A DNA stretch of 64,000 nucleotides. Origin: Lonicera japonica (taxonomy: Eukaryota > Streptophyta > Magnoliopsida > Dipsacales > Caprifoliaceae). Positions 59,810 through 64,000 of this stretch are shown piece after piece. The notes beneath the pieces were generated by a model that was given only the letters and a program-made list of their open reading frames with translations, had not been told where the DNA came from and did not search any database. The stretch spans positions 23,703,901 through 23,767,900 of the forward strand of contig CM038469.1 of assembly GCA_021464415.1 (NCBI GenBank), written 5' to 3'. The position numbers and the translations under genes were made by a program. Positions within the stretch are counted from its first letter, which is position 1. Each line of letters starts with the position of its first letter.

Positions 59810-60960
59810 ATGATCCAAAACCTCTATCATGTCAAATTAGGCATATGAAGTTTGAGAGATCAATTGTTTCGTTATTCGGAATGCCCGAATCGAAATCGAG
59901 GCATAAATCTCAAGTTTTGATATTATACGATTCTTATATTTTTGGTCCAATTTGAAAGACCATAACTTCTTTGTTAGATGTCCGAATGAGTCCCTGTTGG
60001 TTCCCAAAGTTCCGTATCGTTCCCCTCTACAACTTCTGTGTTTGGCTCGGAACAAGATTCCAGCATCTCGGGGGTCTGGGAGGCCAAAAATTAGATGAAC
60101 TTAGTGCAGTGGTTCCAAGATCGATCTTGGCCTTCCCAAGATCGATCTTGGGCTATCTTGGGAGGAAAATTTTTGGCTGAGAGCTCCCAAGATCGATCTT
60201 GGTACCCTGGAGTCAAATTTTGACCCGATTTTTCTCCCATTTAACCTCATTTCTTCTACAACTTCGACTCATATGCCTCCATACGTGTCTAAAGGTTCTA
60301 GAGGGAGAGAAATAAGAGATTTTAAAGTGTTCTTGTGAAATCTACATCATTGTTCAAGATTCAAGCCCTAAATCCATCATTTTCTCCACTATACATCATC
60401 TCCTACTTTCATCCCTTTCATTTGAGCAACAAAGGAGCTAGGGTTTGTAGTGTTCTTGTAGTGTGGCTTTAAAGTTTCACTACAACCATCCAACCTTGTG
60501 CTTCTAACATCATAGAGGTGGGAACATTACTATTAAACCTATTTTTTTAAAGATTTGTGTTATATTAGCATTTTCCCTTAATTTATACAAACCCTAGGTG
60601 GGTTTATGCTTGCACTTGGGCTTGGAGTTATAAAACTTTGATTACCTTTATATTAATGCTTGATATCACATTGAACACTTGATTTTACTATATTTTAAGC
60701 GTGTATGTATTAATATATGATGTTTTGCCCAAAAACCCACCAAGATGGAGATAAAGCTTAATAATTTTGACATGAACCATGGGTATACTTAACTTGGTGG
60801 AATGATTGATGGTTTTATCACACTTGTACTTGGAGATGATGGAAATAGATGTATAAGTTTCTTTGGAACTCAATGATTGTGTTGGATACTTATGATTTTG
60901 GTATATATAAACATGTGTATTGTTGTTGTAACAGCCGCCATGTGATTTCTTTGCTAGTTC
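59810..60960 (+). repeat. LTR-like non-coding sequence with three 16-bp palindromes
   Basis: A 'gaccataacttctttgttag...gtccgaatgagtc' phrase at about 59958-59993 resembles one at about 61169-61206, so this and the next block may be related LTRs. The palindrome CCAAGATCGATCTTGG occurs three times (60115-60130, 60136-60151 and 60187-60202). The interior includes promoter-like sequence but no ORF with a domain. Boundaries are not fixed. Confidence 0.45.
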
Positions 60961-63300
60961 CATTTTATAACCTCTAATAACGCAAATTTTGGTTCGTGAG
61001 GCAAGAGTTGGTTCAGGTGATCCTTGAGTGGTTTAGACCTTTTTCACACTTCATTTATATGTTATTACACTCACCTAATAGGTCATAATCCATTTCGGGT
61101 GGTCCGGGCGAAATTCGAAAATTTGTCGCCCAAATTGCCTTTACCGAAAAGTGACCTTTCTAGCTTGTGAAAGCCATAACTTCTTCATCCGAAGTCCAAA
61201 TGAGTCACAGTTAGCGCCATTGGAAATTTAATTCAATTATCTAAAACTTTTATGTTTAGACTGAGACCCAATTCAAACTCTATAATGGCCAAAACTGAGT
61301 ACGAAGTAGCCAAACTGTCGAAAAATAGCATCAGCGGGCATCAGGGCTCATCAGTCGACTGATGGACTGTGCTCAATCGACTGATGAGCTTCTGAGAGAT
61401 CAAAAATCAAAGTTTTTAGCATTTTGATCCCATTTTTATACAACCAAAACCTCATCTATTCCCCATTTTTAACCTACCACATCCTATACCCCTCAAGATA
61501 GCCCTTGTGAAAGATTTTGAGAGATTTTAAGTGGAATTCTTCTATTGATCCAAGATCCTACAAGATTAGGCATAGATTATTACTATTCATCATCTCCTTC
61601 ATCACCATTCCTTCATGTGAGCTTGAGGGGAGCTTGGGCTTTCGGAATTCTTGCCATCTACACTTCAATCCATCATTCCAACACTCCAATCTTGGTTTAA
61701 AGCTCCAATAAAGGTGGTAACACTAGTACTCAAACCTATTTTCATAATATAATGTGTTTTATGTTTGATTTCAAACTAAATTAGGGTTTCTTTGTACAAA
61801 TTAGTGATTTTGCATGTTCATTAGGATTGGGTTAGTTTTCGTTGATTCTTTTAATTGATTTGTGATATATATATATACTATTGATTCGATGATTTCACAA
61901 GAAACCCCACTATATGTTAACATAGATGTATCTAGATACGAAACCCATATAAACAGAGACGATAGCAGATAATACTGTGGGATACACAGATATATATGAG
62001 TATATTGATGGGTTTAAAGTAAGTGAGGCCATGGTTTCTTATGCTGGTGATATTATTGTTGTACTTAAGCTACTAGTTGACCCTTCATGAGTTTGTTAGA
62101 AACTCCCCAGTTCGTAACTATGTCAAGTAAGCTTATAATGTATTTTTGACTTGGAAAATGGATGGAAATCATTGAGGGTATTCTACATTCAATCTCAACA
62201 GTGTAAATTATGAATTATGCCTGGCTTGGTGCTAATTTAACAAATTGTTGTGAATCCCCCAATTGCTAAGACTAGTGAATATATTTTTTAACTGAGCTAT
62301 TAGTTGACGAACTTAGCGAATGTGGTTCGAGTACAACAATGATATTACTATATGGCTAACAGAGAAACCTATGATTTGAGAAATGTACAATTATTATGAA
62401 GGTTATATATATATATAATAAATGGAATTGTCGGATACTCCATTTGTTTGTGTTAAAACTTGTGGCTGGATAAATATATGTTATGAGTATATTATTTGGT
62501 GGATATCTTTTATGGCTATTAGATAGCCTAATTATTATGAGGCCTGGATATGTGATACTTTGAATAATTTGCATGGTTGATATAATTAGATTTTCGGACA
62601 GGCACTAATGGTCCATGGGGTTGACCTAACCTTGGTGGCTACATACCTTAGTCCGTGTAGAAGGACCCCGCTTTGAGAGTGGCATACTCTATGGTCCGTA
62701 GGGGGACCCGCGAGGCGGCATACCCTACACCATCTAGGTGGTCCACGGGGGTCCCAGCCTTGTATGTTGCATACCCTAGCCTGGGGGCTTAAATCGCGAT
62801 CGCTGTGCACAGTAGACTAAAATCCTAGATGTCTGATGTGAGATGAGATTGACGGTTGTGAGATTAGTGCATACGCTTCTCTTATGATGTATTTCCATTA
62901 TTATAGTTTCCTTAGCTTCCGACGGTATATTCTTTCTTGCATTTTCGGGGATTGGGTGGTGCTTGGTGTGCATTGCATATAACATGATTTCTAAGTTATT
63001 TTGATAAGAGTATTATCTATATCTATGTATATGTTTTGAAATAATATAAGTATATATACATATACATGGTTCAAATTACTTTCATAATCTCACGATGTAT
63101 GTGCATTCCTAAAAGTATTTTCTTATCCAAATTCTTATAGTTTTCACTGAGCCTGTGTTTGGCTCACTCCCATTTTCGAAAACCAGTTTTGCATGTACTT
63201 CTAAAAGGACGGCACGAGTATAGAGTCTAGAGGCCTCTGAATACTTTAGGCACTATTAGTCGTTCATAAATGATTTGTTTTTTTTATGAGTTTTATGTAT
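60961..63300 (+). repeat. Second LTR-like non-coding segment
   Basis: The segment contains catcagtcgactgatggact followed by caatcgactgatgagc at 61349-61386, an (AT)n run near 61866-61877, and three or four degenerate about 50-bp units (ggtccgtagggggacc / ggcataccctac words) at about 62606-62785. Its right part, with 'ttcactgagc...ggctcactccc' near 63146-63170, resembles gypsy LTR ends. Partner LTR and target duplication were not found. Confidence 0.4.
62606..62785 (+). repeat. Degenerate about 50-bp tandem repeat
   Basis: Repeated words are ggtccrtgggg, gacc and gcataccctag/ac, spaced about 50-55 bases, in three to four copies. It is GC-richer than its surroundings. Confidence 0.55.
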
Positions 63301-64000
63301 TGATTGTAGGGAATTAGGGCAGTAAACATGCATCACATACACTAATTTCTGCACTAATCATGAAACCCTAAGATCTATATTGTTAAATATTTATCGATAG
63401 AAGACATACCTTGTATGAGATTTCGAATTAAAGGTGACGAATACGGTGGATAGAACCTTTATGTTGTTGTCGTTCTAGCGTTGAAAATACAACGCCTCTA
63501 CGGTATGCACACACGAACGAGACCAGATCCTTGCTTGGTGTACTAGCACCTTTAGGGTTCTCACACCTATTTCGTTTTCTTGCCTCTTGAACTCTCTTAG
63601 ACGGCCAAGAAGAACAAAGGTTTCCTTTTAAAGGGGAACCCTAGTGAGAACCCTAAGTAACAAACGAATTAGGCCCAAGTCCAACTTGGTCCATTTTAAT
63701 TCGATTTTTGATCCAACTCGTTTTGGTGTGCGACCCTGTAGGTTTATACTCTTTGGCAGTATAATTAAAAGCCCGTTTTATTATACGAATAGTAAGCGGT
63801 CTCTAGTAAAACATTACTACTACCCAAATGGTATAAAGGTCAAAACGACACAACCTTAAAATTGATATTCCACATATTAACTCCTTTTGTCAATCGATAT
63901 CTAGATTGAACACAAGACTAGGCAAGTGTCATTCTTGTATAGTTCAATCTTTATTTCTTAATCTCTAAGTATAATTAATCTAATACAAATGACACCTCAT
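63301..64000. repeat. Copia-LTR-like sequence running off the window
   Basis: Phrases such as gtgcgaccctgtaggtttat (63728-63747) and the lack of any ORF with a domain suggest LTR or leader sequence of a copia-type element continuing to the right. The open frame at 63644-63859 shows no domain. Boundaries are unknown. Confidence 0.35.

Overview
This is eudicot plant nuclear DNA. It is AT-rich, has spliced genes with GT-AG introns, and most of its length is transposable-element sequence in many states of decay. I can support one intact host gene. It is a five-exon RING-H2 E3 ubiquitin ligase of the AIP2 (ABI3-interacting protein 2) type at 23162-35671 on the + strand, with a 308-residue product. 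Its first intron is about 9.6 kb and is packed with repeats and degraded transposons. I saw no tRNA genes, rRNA genes, CRISPR arrays or bacterial features.

Layout from left to right. 1-6928: a decayed Ty1/copia retrotransposon on the - strand. It has gag, protease, integrase, RT and RNase H remnants, a tRNA-iMet-type primer-binding site at 5443-5454 and its 5' LTR at about 5457-6928. The other LTR lies left of the window. 6934-8170: a broken gag-like ORF of the 'putative gypsy type transposon' kind, - strand, into which the copia element appears to have inserted. 8940-12290: non-coding repeats, including LTR-like sequence. 12300-13712: a TG...CA element with a perfect 5-bp target duplication, best read as a solo LTR. 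13730-16200: MITE-like and SINE-like relics. 16616-22531: a three-level nest. A foldback MITE is split by a 5.4-kb hAT element (16951-22378, 8-bp target duplication), which is itself split by a 1.07-kb small hAT-like element (19537-20605, 8-bp target duplication).

23162-35671: the AIP2-like gene, with tandem and segmental repeats, a - strand Ty3/gypsy relic, MITEs and SINE-like sequence in its introns. 35700-46640: gene-free AT-rich DNA with a 1.7-kb direct duplication, a SINE present in only one copy of it, foldback elements and a small hAT with target duplication. 47259-56272: a complete non-autonomous LTR retrotransposon with 2.05-kb LTRs and a GCTGG target duplication. It has no pol gene, and its interior is built largely of tandem arrays (40-bp, about 36-bp, about 32-bp and about 110-bp units). 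57013-57617: a TRIM element with three LTRs and a TAATA target duplication. 57930-59400: a decayed endogenous pararetrovirus (Caulimoviridae) RT/RNase H segment. 59590-64000: LTR-like non-coding sequence of several families.

The window holds no pathway or operon. What it shows is the history of transposon nesting and duplication around one housekeeping or regulatory gene. The most unusual items are the triple nest, the pol-less element rich in tandem arrays, the three-LTR TRIM and the palindromic arrays. All boundaries were read by eye without database searches.
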